Positions 25,463 through 36,155 of a stretch of 64,000 bases of DNA are shown here, piece after piece. This DNA is from Candidatus Geothrix odensensis (GTDB lineage Bacteria > Acidobacteriota > Holophagae > Holophagales > Holophagaceae), in assembly GCA_016714685.1 (NCBI GenBank), contig JADKCH010000005.1, positions 1 through 64,000 on the forward strand. The letters run 5' to 3'. The position numbers were made by a program, and so were the translations under genes. The notes beneath the pieces are model-generated. The model was not told where the DNA came from, did not search any database, and saw only the letters and a list, made by a program, of their open reading frames with translations. How positions within the stretch are numbered: the first letter of the stretch is position 1; the number at the start of each line of letters is the position of its first letter.

Positions 25463-27316
25463 ATGGCCAACGATCTCCCGGGTTCCTTCTGCCAGAACTG
25501 CCTCTCCTGGAACCCCGGGGACCGGGAGACCTGCCTGAAATGCGGCACGCGCCTCCTCATCCTGGCGGGGGACCAGACCTGGGAGGACGAGCCCGACGAC
25601 TCCGACGGCGGCGAGGACCTGGAAGAGCACCTGCTGGAGCGGATCACGGGGCTGGAGGAGACCCTGCGCCGGGTGGAGACCTACCTGGAGACCGTCTCCG
25701 ACCAGCTGGGCAAGCTGGAGCGCAGCGAGGTCATGCTGCGCAACGGCCTCATGGCCCTGGTGCAGGAGATGGAGCACAACCGCCAGCTGGATGCCCACGC
25801 CTTCTCCGAGCGCTGGGAGAGCCTCGTCGAGGAGAACCTGCACCTCATCAGCGCCCGGGAGCTCTTCACCCGCTACCGGGCCCGCATCCTGCCCATCGCC
25901 CGGCCCAAGTCCATGGCCCAGCTCAAGCGGGCCCTCCTGGAAACCACCGCCCTGCTGGAGGCCGCCGACCTGCCGGGGGCCGCCCAGCGCCTGGGCCAGG
26001 CCCTGCCGCTCGACCCCAAGAACTACGAGCTGCTCTTCACGGCCGCCTCTCTGCACGAGGCCTCGCAGAACTTCGAAGAGGCCGAGGTGCTCGCCCGCAA
26101 AGTCGTGGGCCTGAGCCCCCGCCACTTCGAGGCCTGGATGCTGCTCGGCAAGCTGCTCCAGGAGCTGCCCGAACATGCGGACCAGGCCATCGAGGCCCTG
26201 CACCAGGCCGCGGACCTGCGTCCCGAGGACCCCGAGCCGCGCATGCTGCTGGCGGAGCTGCTGCTGGACCAGGACGACCTGCAAGGCGCCCTGGAGGCAG
26301 CCCAGGAGGCCGTGGCGCGGCGCAAGGACGGGGAGACCCTGCTGCTGCTGGGGCAGGTCCACGTGGCCCGCGGCGAGAGCGCCCTGGCCGTGCCCGCCCT
26401 CAAGGAGGCCAGCGCCTACCTGCCCGGGGACCTGAACGTGCGCGAGGCCCTGGCCGAGGCCTACCTGCTGCAGGGGGAGCGTCCCAAGGCCTTCGCCATC
26501 CTCCAGGAGCTGCTCATGCAGAATCCCGGCGATCCCCACCTGCTGCTCATGGTGGACGCCGAGGATCACCTCCAGCTGCGGGAGGCCCGGGATGGCAAGG
26601 CCGGCACCCAGCTCATGCTGGACGAGGTGGAGACCCTGCTGGACGAGAACCAGACCGAAGGCGCCGAAGTGCTGCTCAAGCGCGTCCGCCGCAAAGGCCG
26701 GAGCCAGCGCGCCGAGTGGCTCGAGCTGCGCCTGGCCTTTCTGAAGGACCCTGAGCACCAGCTGAAGGCGGCCCTGAAGTTCGCCGCCTCCGATCGCCAT
26801 CCCCGGCTCTGCTTCCTGGCGCTGCGCCTGGTCCTGGAACACCTGATGGAGCAGAAGCGGGAGCCCGAGATCACCAGGGCCCTGGATGCCTTCCTGGCAA
26901 GGCATCCCAAGAGCACCGGGGCCTGGGAGGCGGCCCTCATGCGCCTGGCCTACCGCCTCATGAATGGGGAGATCACGACCCAGGACCTGGCCGAGGTCCG
27001 CCGGCTCCACACGCACCCGCTGCCCGGCCTGGAACCCCGCGCCCGCACCCTGCTGGGCCAGTACCTGCTGGCCCTCAAGCGCCACCAGGAGGTGCTGGAC
27101 CTGCTGGATCCCCTCGTCGAGAAGGAACCCACCCTCATCAACCACTTCCAGCTCGGAGCCGCCCTGGCCGGCCTGGGGAACCGGGAAGAGGCCCGGGCCC
27201 TGCTCAGGGCGGGCCTGGACGCCGAGGCCGGGGACCTCAACGAGAGCCAGGCCAAGGGGGTCAAGAATCAGATCCGCGGCCTTCTCAAGGAGTTGGACGA
27301 GGTCGTCCAGGGGTGA
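25463..27316 (+). CDS. zinc-ribbon plus TPR scaffold protein
   Basis: A 617-residue protein. A zinc-ribbon-like N terminus has FCQNCLSWNPGDRETCLKCGTR (Cys10, 13, 24, 27), followed by an acidic linker (WEDEPDDSDGGEDLEEH). A coiled-coil-prone segment lies near residues 55-110. About ten to twelve TPR-like helical repeats fill the rest. No membrane segment is seen. The function is unrecognised; the layout suggests an adaptor that assembles proteins or counts partners. It ends 70 nt before sufB, and the suf promoter candidate lies in that gap. Confidence 0.75.
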   Translation: MANDLPGSFCQNCLSWNPGDRETCLKCGTRLLILAGDQTWEDEPDDSDGGEDLEEHLLERITGLEETLRRVETYLETVSDQLGKLERSEVMLRNGLMALVQEMEHNRQLDAHAFSERWESLVEENLHLISARELFTRYRARILPIARPKSMAQLKRALLETTALLEAADLPGAAQRLGQALPLDPKNYELLFTAASLHEASQNFEEAEVLARKVVGLSPRHFEAWMLLGKLLQELPEHADQAIEALHQAADLRPEDPEPRMLLAELLLDQDDLQGALEAAQEAVARRKDGETLLLLGQVHVARGESALAVPALKEASAYLPGDLNVREALAEAYLLQGERPKAFAILQELLMQNPGDPHLLLMVDAEDHLQLREARDGKAGTQLMLDEVETLLDENQTEGAEVLLKRVRRKGRSQRAEWLELRLAFLKDPEHQLKAALKFAASDRHPRLCFLALRLVLEHLMEQKREPEITRALDAFLARHPKSTGAWEAALMRLAYRLMNGEITTQDLAEVRRLHTHPLPGLEPRARTLLGQYLLALKRHQEVLDLLDPLVEKEPTLINHFQLGAALAGLGNREEARALLRAGLDAEAGDLNESQAKGVKNQIRGLLKELDEVVQG

Positions 27317-27337
27317 CCTGCGCCACCGTCTAATAAG

Positions 27338-27365
27338 TTGACAATTTTGGTCGAGATTCCAGAAT
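27338..27365 (+). promoter_or_regulatory. candidate suf promoter with overlapping dyad
   Basis: TTGACA (27338-27343) and CAGAAT (27360-27365) are 16 nt apart, 22 nt before the sufB ATG. The -35 begins an imperfect dyad, TTGAC-N7-GTCGA (27338-27354), the kind of site bound by Rrf2-type Fe-S regulators. No such regulator gene lies in this window. Confidence 0.45.
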
Positions 27366-27386
27366 GAAGGGAATCGGGAGACGGCG

Positions 27387-28826
27387 ATGAGCACCACCTT
27401 GAACGTGGTCACCAGCCAGGAATACAAGTACGGCTTCGTGACGGACATCGAGGCGGACAGCGTCGCGGCTGGCCTCAACGAGGACGTGATCCGCTTCATC
27501 TCGGCCAAGAAGGGCGAGCCGGAGTGGCTGCTGGAGTTCCGCCTCAAGGCCTACCGCCACTGGCTGACCCTGGCCGAGCCGGACTGGGCCAAGGTGAGCT
27601 ACCCCCGTCCCGACTTCCAGAAGATCGTCTACTACAGCGCCCCCAAGGCCAAGGCCCCCAAGTACGCCTCCATGGACGAGGTGGATCCCGAGCTCAAGCG
27701 CACCTTCGAGAAGCTGGGCGTGCCCATCCACGAGCAGGCGGCCCTGGCCGGCGTCGCCGTGGACGTGGTCTTCGATTCCGTGAGCGTCACCACCACCTAC
27801 AAGGAGAAGCTGGCCACGGTCGGCATCATCTTCTGCAGCTTCAGCGAGGCCGTGCGGGAGCACCCCGAGCTCATCAAGAAATACCTCGGCAGCGTGGTGC
27901 CCGCCGCCGACAACTTCTACGCGGCCCTCAACAGCGCCGTGTTCACGGACGGCAGCTTCGTGTTCATCCCCAAGGGCGTCACCTGCCCCATGGATCTGAG
28001 CACCTACTTCCGCATCAACAACAAGGACTCGGGCCAGTTCGAGCGCACCCTCATCGTGGCCGAGGAAGGCGCCAGCGTCAGCTATCTGGAAGGCTGCACC
28101 GCACCGCAGTTCGACACCAACCAGCTGCACGCGGCGGTGGTGGAGCTGGTGGCCCTGGATCATGCCTCGATCAAGTACAGCACCGTGCAGAACTGGTACG
28201 CCGGCGACAAGAACGGCGTGGGCGGCATCTTCAACTTCGTGACCAAGCGGGGCCTCTGCAAGGGCAAGGGCTCGCACATCAGCTGGACCCAGGTGGAGAC
28301 CGGCAGCGCCATCACCTGGAAATACCCCAGCTGCATCCTGCTGGGCGACGACAGCATCGGCGAGTTCTACAGCGTGGCCCTCACCAACCACAAGCAGCAG
28401 GCCGACACCGGCACCAAGATGGTGCACATCGGCCGCAACACGAAGAGCACCATCATCAGCAAGGGCATCAGCGCCGGCGACAGCTCCAACAGCTACCGCG
28501 GCCTGGTGAAGATCCAGCCCAAGGCCGAGGGCGCCCGCAACTTCAGCCAGTGCGATTCGATGCTCATCGGCCACACCTGCAGCGCCAGCACCTTCCCCTA
28601 CCTCGAAGTTCAGAACCGCAGCGCCAAGGTGGAGCACGAGGCCACCACCAGCAAGATCGGTGAGGAGCAGCTCTTCTACTTCCAGCAGCGCGGCATCCCG
28701 GCGGAAGAGGCCATCAGCATGATCATCAACGGCTTCTGCAAGGACGTGTTCCGCGAGCTCCCCATGGAGTTCGCCGTCGAAGCCACCAAGCTGCTCTCGC
28801 TGAAACTCGAAGGAAGCGTGGGATGA
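27387..28826 (+). CDS. sufB: Fe-S cluster assembly scaffold SufB
   Basis: A 479-residue SufB of standard length. It is the scaffold on which sulfide and iron are assembled in the SufBC2D complex. Recognisable segments are GLNEDVIRFISAKKGEPEWLLEF near the N terminus, FIPKGVTCPMDLSTYFRIN, EGCTAPQFDTNQLHAAVVEL, and QCDSMLIGHTC-SASTFPY in the beta-helix core. The C-terminal block is EEQLFYFQQRGIPAEEAISMIINGF. It is first in sufB-C-D-S-U-nfu. ATG 27387 follows CGGGAGACGGCG. A 154-nt hairpin-rich spacer separates it from sufC. Confidence 0.96.
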   Translation: MSTTLNVVTSQEYKYGFVTDIEADSVAAGLNEDVIRFISAKKGEPEWLLEFRLKAYRHWLTLAEPDWAKVSYPRPDFQKIVYYSAPKAKAPKYASMDEVDPELKRTFEKLGVPIHEQAALAGVAVDVVFDSVSVTTTYKEKLATVGIIFCSFSEAVREHPELIKKYLGSVVPAADNFYAALNSAVFTDGSFVFIPKGVTCPMDLSTYFRINNKDSGQFERTLIVAEEGASVSYLEGCTAPQFDTNQLHAAVVELVALDHASIKYSTVQNWYAGDKNGVGGIFNFVTKRGLCKGKGSHISWTQVETGSAITWKYPSCILLGDDSIGEFYSVALTNHKQQADTGTKMVHIGRNTKSTIISKGISAGDSSNSYRGLVKIQPKAEGARNFSQCDSMLIGHTCSASTFPYLEVQNRSAKVEHEATTSKIGEEQLFYFQQRGIPAEEAISMIINGFCKDVFRELPMEFAVEATKLLSLKLEGSVG

Positions 28827-28834
28827 GAAGGCTG

Positions 28835-28956
28835 AACCACGAAGACAGGAGATGTTTGTTCGTCTCGCGTATCGCAAACAGCGATACCGAGAAGACCACG
28901 AAAAGTGCCTTTCCCCCTTCGTGTTTTACTTCGTGGTCTTAGTGGTCTTCGTGGTT
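28835..28956 (+). repeat. word-repeat hairpin between sufB and sufC (CCACGAAGA type)
   Basis: The outer stem pairs AACCACGAAGAC (28835-28846) with GTCTTCGTGGTT (28945-28956). A second stem pairs AAGACCACGAA (28892-28902) with TTCGTGGTCTT (28930-28940). The right arm repeats GTGGTCTT with a 9-nt period (28933, 28942, 28951). A separate 7-bp hairpin, GTATCGC/GCGATAC (28869-28887), is nested inside the left half. This fills most of the 154-nt sufB-sufC gap. Confidence 0.8.
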
Positions 28957-28980
28957 TATTCATTCGTTTTGGAGTGCTGA

Positions 28981-29741
<761 letters not shown>

Positions 29742-29745
<4 letters not shown>

Positions 29746-31015
29746 CTTCGGCCGTCGCCTCGAGCCTGCTCTCCGACCTGCTCAGCGGGCCAAGACCCGC
29801 TGAGTGGGGCAAGCTGCGGGAGGAGGCGGAGGCCCGGCTGGCGAGGCGCGACCTGCCCTCCACCCATGATGAGGACTGGAAGTACACGGACCTGAAGGCG
29901 CTGGGCGGAATCACCTTCGGCCCTGCGCCGAAGGCCACGGTGGACATCAGCGCCCACCTGCTCCCGGAGATGGTGGGCACCCGCCAGGTCTTCGTGAACG
30001 GGCACCACGCCCCCCACGCCAGCTGCGCTTCGGCGGTGCCGGCGGGCGTGCGCTTCCTGCCTTTGTCCACGGCCAGCGAGGCCTGCCACGCCCTCGGCAC
30101 GGTGGGCCCGACCCACAACCAGAGCCCCTTCGAGGACCTCAACACCGCCCGCTTCGAGGACGGTGCCGTCCTCCTGGTGCCCAAGAACATGAAGGTGGCC
30201 CTACCTCTGCACCTGCTCTTCATCACGAAGGCCGAGAATCCTGTCGCCGTCTTCCCTCGCCTCATGGTGGTCCTGGAGCGCGGCGCCGAGCTGGAGCTGG
30301 TGGAGGAGCACCATGGCGAGGGCACCTACCTGACCTGCCCCGTGGTGGAGATCCGCGTGGCTGAGGGCGCCATCCTCCGCCACGAGCGGGTCCAGCGGGA
30401 CAGTGACGAAGCCTTCCACCTGGGCACCCTCAAGGCCGAGGTGGCCAAGGGCGGCCAGTACCACTCCCGCACGCTGAGCTTCGGGGCCCGGCTCTCCCGC
30501 CAGCAGCCCTGGGTGCGCCTGGCCGAAGGCGCCGAGGCGACCCTGGATGGCCTCGCCCTGCTGGATGGCGCCCAGGTGGCGGATACGCACAGCTTCATGC
30601 TCCATGCCGAGCCGCACGCCAGCAGCCACCAGCTGCACAAGTGCATCGTGGACGGCCATGCCCGCGCCGTCTTCAACGGCCAGGTCCTGGTGGCACCCAA
30701 GGCCCAGGGCACCGATGCAAGACAGCAGAGCCGCAACCTGCTGCTCTCCGAGACGGCCCGGGTGGACACCAAGCCCCAGCTGGAGATCTACGCCGACGAC
30801 GTGAAGTGCAGCCACGGCGCCACGGTGGGTGCCCTGGATCCCGAGGAGCTGTTCTACCTGCAGAGCCGCGGCCTGGACGCCGACGATGCAAGGAACCTCC
30901 TCACCTACGGCTTTGCGGCGGACGTGCTCACGCACATTCCCGTCGCCAGCCTGCGGCGGTCCCTGCGCCAGCTCGTCATGGCCCGCACCCAGGCCGCCTC
31001 GCTGGGGGATTTGGC

Positions 31016-31019
<4 letters not shown>
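29742..31019 (+). CDS. sufD: Fe-S cluster assembly protein SufD
   Basis: A 425-residue paralogue of SufB and structural partner in SufBC2D. The N-terminal DEDWKYTDLKALGGITF is the standard SufD motif. The core has VQRDSDEAFHLGTLKAEVAKG. The C-terminal CSHGATVGALDPEELFYLQSRGLDADDARNLLTYGF block is strongly conserved, including the His of CSHGATVG. Both ends overlap neighbours by ATGA: sufC upstream and sufS downstream. Confidence 0.95.
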
Positions 31020-32251
<1,232 letters not shown>

Positions 32252-32261
32252 AAAAAATGAA

Positions 32262-32322
32262 CCAGGAAGACCATCAAGACCACGAAGGAAGAGCATTCTT
32301 TTCTTCGTGGTCTTCCTGTCTT
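32262..32322 (+). repeat. word-repeat hairpin between sufS and sufU (CCACGAAGA type)
   Basis: A perfect 12-bp stem pairs AAGACCACGAAG (32276-32287) with CTTCGTGGTCTT (32303-32314) around a 15-nt loop. Flanking degenerate copies of the same word extend the dyad (AACCAGGAAGACC before, CTGTCTTCGTGG after). It uses the same word as the sufB-sufC element and occupies most of the sufS-sufU gap. Confidence 0.8.
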
Positions 32323-32357
32323 CGTGGTGAATCTATTTCTGGCCATGGAAAGTGACG

Positions 32358-32807
32358 ATGAGCGACCCCCGCGAGCTGTACCAGCAGGTCATCCTGGAGC
32401 ACAACAAGAAGCCCCGGAACTTCGGGAAGCTGGAGGCCTGCACCCACCATGCGGAGGGCCACAACCCCCTCTGCGGCGACCAGCTGGAGCTGTCGCTGAT
32501 CATCGAGAACGGCCTGGTGCAGGACATCAAGTTCACGGGCAGCGGCTGCGCCATCGATGTCGCCAGCGCCAGCCTCATGACCGGCGCCGTGAAAGGCAGG
32601 CCCGTGGCCGAGGCCGAGGCCATGGCCGAGCAGTTCCGCGGCATGGTGCGCGGCGAGCTGGAGCCCGGCGCCGGAACCCCCCTGCTCGGCAAGCTCACCC
32701 TCTTCAGCGGCGTCAAGGACCTGCCCAGCCGCGTGAAGTGCGCCGTCCTCCCCTGGGCCACCCTCCACGCCGCGCTCAAGGGCGAAGAAGAGGCTTCCAC
32801 AGAATGA
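32358..32807 (+). CDS. sufU: SufU sulfur-transfer/scaffold protein
   Basis: A 149-residue IscU-fold protein of SufU type. The metal ligands are Cys39 with Asp41 (CGDQ), Cys64 (GSGCAIDVAS) and Cys128 (RVKCAVLPW). The 64-residue spacing between the second and third cysteines, longer than in IscU, marks the SufU subgroup that receives sulfur from SufS through zinc. This replaces SufE, of which there is no copy here. ATG 32358 is preferred over an in-frame GTG at 32352. Confidence 0.92.
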   Translation: MSDPRELYQQVILEHNKKPRNFGKLEACTHHAEGHNPLCGDQLELSLIIENGLVQDIKFTGSGCAIDVASASLMTGAVKGRPVAEAEAMAEQFRGMVRGELEPGAGTPLLGKLTLFSGVKDLPSRVKCAVLPWATLHAALKGEEEASTE

Positions 32808-32814
32808 ATAATCA

Positions 32815-32885
32815 TCCACAGATTCCACAGATTTCACAGATTTCACAGATTAAAAAGATCTGTGTGAATCTGTGAAATCTGTGGA
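32815..32885 (+). repeat. word-repeat hairpin between sufU and nfu (TCCACAGAT type)
   Basis: The left arm is four contiguous 9-nt units: TCCACAGAT twice then TTCACAGAT twice (32815-32850). The loop is TAAAAA. The right arm (32857-32885) holds three inverted units ending ATCTGTGGA. It forms a long near-perfect hairpin and fills the 96-nt gap between sufU and nfu. The word differs from the two upstream suf spacers but the construction is the same. Confidence 0.85.
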
Positions 32886-32903
32886 GAAAAAAGGCTTTTG
32901 AAA

Positions 32904-33461
32904 ATGCCGAAAATCGCCGAGATCGAATACACCCCCAACCCCAACGCCGTGAAGTTCGTGCTGAAGGAAGCCGTGGCCGTGGGCTTTCCCAAGTCCTTCC
33001 CCAGCGTGGAGACGGCCGAGCACGATGAGCTGGCGAAGAACCTCTTCGCCGTGGGCAACGTCACCTCGGTGTTCATGCAGGACAAGTTCCTCACGGTCAC
33101 CAAGACCGACGACAAGGGCTGGCCCGAGATGCTGCCCCTGCTGGCCGCGCCCATCCGCGCCGCCGCGGGCGCGGGCGGCGGCACGGGCACCCCCGCCCCG
33201 GCGAAGGTTTTTTCGAAGATCGAAGACGAGAACGACCCCATGCTGCGCGACATCCGCATGGTGCTGGAGAGCGCCATCCTGCCGGCCCTGGCCGCGGACG
33301 GCGGTGGCCTCGAGCTGATCGGCCGCCACGAGAAGCAGGTCATGATCCGCTATGTGGGCGCCTGCGGCAGCTGCCCCGCCAGCCTCACCGGCACGCTGGT
33401 GGCCATCGAGGGCATGCTGCAGAAGGAAGTGGATCCGGAGATCGTGGTGATCTCGGTCTAG
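32904..33461 (+). CDS. Nfu-type Fe-S carrier protein
   Basis: A 185-residue protein with an Nfu N-terminal domain (residues 1-85, YTPNPNAVKFVL) and a NifU C-terminal domain. The latter carries the cluster-binding CxxC in VGACGSCPASLTGTL. An Ala/Gly-rich linker (PIRAAAGAGGGTGTPAPA) joins them. It delivers assembled clusters to client proteins and closes the suf cluster. ATG 32904 is preceded by AAGG; a TTG at 32898 is an alternative. Its TAG shares bases with the convergent NRDE stop (CTAG at 33458-33461). Confidence 0.9.
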   Translation: MPKIAEIEYTPNPNAVKFVLKEAVAVGFPKSFPSVETAEHDELAKNLFAVGNVTSVFMQDKFLTVTKTDDKGWPEMLPLLAAPIRAAAGAGGGTGTPAPAKVFSKIEDENDPMLRDIRMVLESAILPALAADGGGLELIGRHEKQVMIRYVGACGSCPASLTGTLVAIEGMLQKEVDPEIVVISV

Positions 33462-34201
33462 CCACGCTGGAACCGGAACTCGGAGCGCCCCTCGGGCCCC
33501 TCCGGAGAGAATCGTTGTTCGACCACGGAGACCGCCTCCCGGCCCAGGCGCAGGATCGTCGAGGCGCGGGTGCCGTAGGTGGGTGTGTGGATGAAGGCCG
33601 GCGAGAGGACCCGCTCCCACGCCAGCGTCACGCCGGTCCTGGGCAGGCGCTGGTCCGGGAAGGGCTCGGCCTCCCGCAGCAGGGCCAGGAGGGCCTCGTC
33701 ATCCCCTTCAGCGTCGATCAGCCCCGCCTTGAGCCGCTCGACCTTGGGCCAGGGCTCGTCGAAGTCCCCGTTGGAAAGGGCGTGGATGCCGGGCGTGAAG
33801 GAGACCACCCGGTCGTGGCGGCTTTCAAAACCGAGCAGGTCCCGACCGTCGTGGACCAGCAGGTTGAAGGGGTTGTAGCGCCCCGCCACCGGGCGGAGCT
33901 CCTCCAGGAAGGCCCCGGCGGCGTGGGCCACCTCCAGGAACCGCACCGGGAGCAGGCCCCGGGTGGCGCGGCCGGGCCGGGTCCTCGAGGGATCCCGGTG
34001 GTTGGTGAGGGCGGCGAAGCGGCCTCCAGGACCCACCCCAAGCCAGGTACCTCCTGCCTGGAGGTCCCGACCCGCCAGGATGCGCCCGCCCTCCCACCAG
34101 GCCATGGGGGCCGTGGGGCGCTCGTAGAACTCATCACGGTTGGCGGCCAGGACCAGGGGCGTCTCGCCGGAGGGATCCCAGTGAAAGGCAATCAGGCACA
34201 T
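33458..34201 (-). CDS. NRDE (TANGO2-like) family protein
   Basis: A 247-residue protein of the Ntn-hydrolase-like NRDE family. The N terminus MCLIAFHW places Cys2 as in related N-terminal nucleophile folds, and the family-naming AANRDEFYERPT follows at about residue 19. GRDLQAGGTWLGV and ALTNHRDP are also typical. The biochemical function is unsettled; eukaryotic TANGO2 is linked to heme and lipid handling. It overlaps the nfu stop by 4 nt in convergent orientation. The window after it toward 34281 shows no gene. Confidence 0.85.
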   Translation of the reverse strand: MCLIAFHWDPSGETPLVLAANRDEFYERPTAPMAWWEGGRILAGRDLQAGGTWLGVGPGGRFAALTNHRDPSRTRPGRATRGLLPVRFLEVAHAAGAFLEELRPVAGRYNPFNLLVHDGRDLLGFESRHDRVVSFTPGIHALSNGDFDEPWPKVERLKAGLIDAEGDDEALLALLREAEPFPDQRLPRTGVTLAWERVLSPAFIHTPTYGTRASTILRLGREAVSVVEQRFSPEGPEGRSEFRFQRG

Positions 34202-34281
34202 GGCTTCATTGTGCCCCGCTCCAGGCAATACGAGGCGGGCCACCCGGGCCCGCCTCGCGTGCTTCCACTGCGCCTTGGAAG

Positions 34282-34692
34282 CTAGAGCGTCAGGACGACC
34301 TTGACGCCGGGCGTGACGGCGCTGGCATCCACATAGCCGATGAACTTCGGGTTCTCCGCGACCTGCTTGACGACCTCGGCGCTGGTTGGCAGCGCCTTGG
34401 GGGCCCGGGCGGCGCCGGAGAACTCCAGCTTCGACCAGTGGGCCTTCATCTGGGCCGGCCCCTTGTTCGCGATGGCCAGGTAGAAGGCCTTGCGGAGCGG
34501 GGCATCCTCTCCCAGGTCCAAGGCCTCGGCCTGCCCTCCCGTGATGAAGCTCCGGGCCTGGCCCAGGAAGATCTGGGCGGTCTGCTCCTTGGTCAGCTTG
34601 GTGATGGGATTCTTCGCGGAGACGATGACGACCTGCGCGCTGGCCGGGAGTGCCAGGCAAAGGGCTGCGAGGGTGGTGACGACAAGGTTCAT
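34282..34692 (-). CDS. short PstS-like periplasmic binding protein
   Basis: A 136-residue exported protein. Signal peptide residues 1-19 end in ALPASA. The mature protein VVIVSAKNPITKLTKEQTAQIFLG and the C-terminal KFIGYVDASAV match one domain of phosphate-type (PBP-like) proteins. It is about half the usual length, so it is a single-lobe variant. It follows the porin gene by 10 nt on the same strand and should be cotranscribed with it. The pair may form an oxyanion or phosphate-related uptake unit, which is inference. Confidence 0.75.
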   Translation of the reverse strand: MNLVVTTLAALCLALPASAQVVIVSAKNPITKLTKEQTAQIFLGQARSFITGGQAEALDLGEDAPLRKAFYLAIANKGPAQMKAHWSKLEFSGAARAPKALPTSAEVVKQVAENPKFIGYVDASAVTPGVKVVLTL

Positions 34693-34702
34693 GCGACCCT
34701 CC

Positions 34703-35950
34703 CTAGAACACGAAATCGAGCGCGAGCGTCACGAGGTTGTAGCTCTCCCCGCGCTTGAAGGCCGCCTGCTCGTTGATGAGGGCCCCCGGGGAGTCCGTGG
34801 CGTTCTTGACCTGGTCGAACTGGGCCTTCACTGCGAAGTTCTTCATGAAGTCCCAGCGGACGCCCGCCGAGGTGCTGGACTGCGCCTGCTGGCCGCCGGC
34901 CAGGATGGCCGCGATGATGGGATTGGCGTTGGTGGTGGCCGAGTCGGTCTTCTTCGAGGCGAAGGTCAGATAGGGCGTCCAGGCCCCGAAGCGGTAGCCG
35001 CCCGTGATGTAGAAACCGGTGGCGTGCAGCAGCTGGTTCTCATCGCCCGCGTTCCGGGCCGCTTCGGCCATGACGAACCAGTCGCCCGGGTCGTAGTTGA
35101 AGCCCACGCTCAGGTAGGTGGTCTTGTCGCTCTTGATCTGGAACTGGTCCGCCAGGGAGGGGTTGTAGTAGGGGTTGGGCACCAGGATCGAGGGATCCAG
35201 GGGATAGGGGACCAGCGGCGCCCGCAGGAGCGCGTAGGGGCCTGTCGCCGAATCCAGGTAGGTATTGTCGACGGTGGACTTCATCTGCAAGAAGAAGGCC
35301 CGGAAAGTGGCGGAACCGACGGTGGCCGAAAGGCTCGCCGCGCCCAGGCTCTTGCCCTTGAACTTGGAGGTCCCCGTCGTTGCCGGGAGGTTCGCGTCCG
35401 TGGAACCGCCGATGACCTGACCGGAGAAGGCCACGTCGCCCGCCGTGGCCTGCCACACCAGGTCGACGCCGTCCACGAAGGTGCACGGGTTGAACTGGTA
35501 GACCTCGACCGGGGGACGCACCCAGGGCATGGCGTAGCCGACCTTCTTGTAGTCCGAGATCAGGTAGGCCGAGAAGGGCATTCGGCCGGCCCGGAAGGAC
35601 AGGCCCGAAGCCGCCTTGAATTTCAGGTGGGCCATGTTGAGGTAGGGCGTGTAGGTGTTGTCGTAGCGGTGCTCGGAGATGGCCTGGACCACCGCGGAGA
35701 AGGACTCACCGAAATTCAGGTCCACCTGGAGGCCCAGGCGGGAGTCCACGCCGAAGTCCGTGCTCCGGGTGAACCCCGGGCCATTGGGCTGGGCGTAGCC
35801 GGAGGTGAAGTCCGCCTGCTTCTCGCTTGAGGTGGTGCCCGCGAGGGTGCCGAACCCGCTGAACTTGAAGGCCGGCGTCGACTGGGCCTGGGCGGTGGCC
35901 GCCAGAAGGCAGACCGCAAGTGATGGTAGTGCCAGGATGGGTCTGGCCAT
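34703..35950 (-). CDS. outer-membrane porin-like beta-barrel protein
   Basis: A 415-residue exported protein with signal peptide (residues 1-22, LLAATAQAQ). Alternating amphipathic strands run throughout, and the chain ends in LALDFVF, the terminal Phe typical of BAM-targeted barrels. GSTDANLP and RAGRMPFSAYLISDYKKVGY fall in likely loops. Substrate specificity is unknown. AGGAGG precedes ATG 35950. It heads a two-gene unit with the short PstS-like protein. The 205-nt divergent gap to rpsA shows no firm promoter. Confidence 0.8.
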   Translation of the reverse strand: MARPILALPSLAVCLLAATAQAQSTPAFKFSGFGTLAGTTSSEKQADFTSGYAQPNGPGFTRSTDFGVDSRLGLQVDLNFGESFSAVVQAISEHRYDNTYTPYLNMAHLKFKAASGLSFRAGRMPFSAYLISDYKKVGYAMPWVRPPVEVYQFNPCTFVDGVDLVWQATAGDVAFSGQVIGGSTDANLPATTGTSKFKGKSLGAASLSATVGSATFRAFFLQMKSTVDNTYLDSATGPYALLRAPLVPYPLDPSILVPNPYYNPSLADQFQIKSDKTTYLSVGFNYDPGDWFVMAEAARNAGDENQLLHATGFYITGGYRFGAWTPYLTFASKKTDSATTNANPIIAAILAGGQQAQSSTSAGVRWDFMKNFAVKAQFDQVKNATDSPGALINEQAAFKRGESYNLVTLALDFVF

Positions 35951-36155
35951 GGAGCCTCCTTATGGGATGGGGATGCTGGGTTGCCTGATCCATCGGAGGG
36001 CGGGCGCGGCCTCTTTATTTTTCCAACCATTGAGTCCAGCCTTTTCCCTGGCCCCTCAAGGAATTCCTGGATAACCTAGGCGTTCTGCCGGACTTCGCGT
36101 GCCGGGATTCCAGCCCACCGCCAGAGCGCGGGGGCTAACCAAAGAGGTGGACTTC

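Noticed and set aside
32815..32885. Tandem 9-mers considered as a CRISPR array
   Set aside because: Units are contiguous without spacers and the array is mirrored in a hairpin. No cas genes are present.
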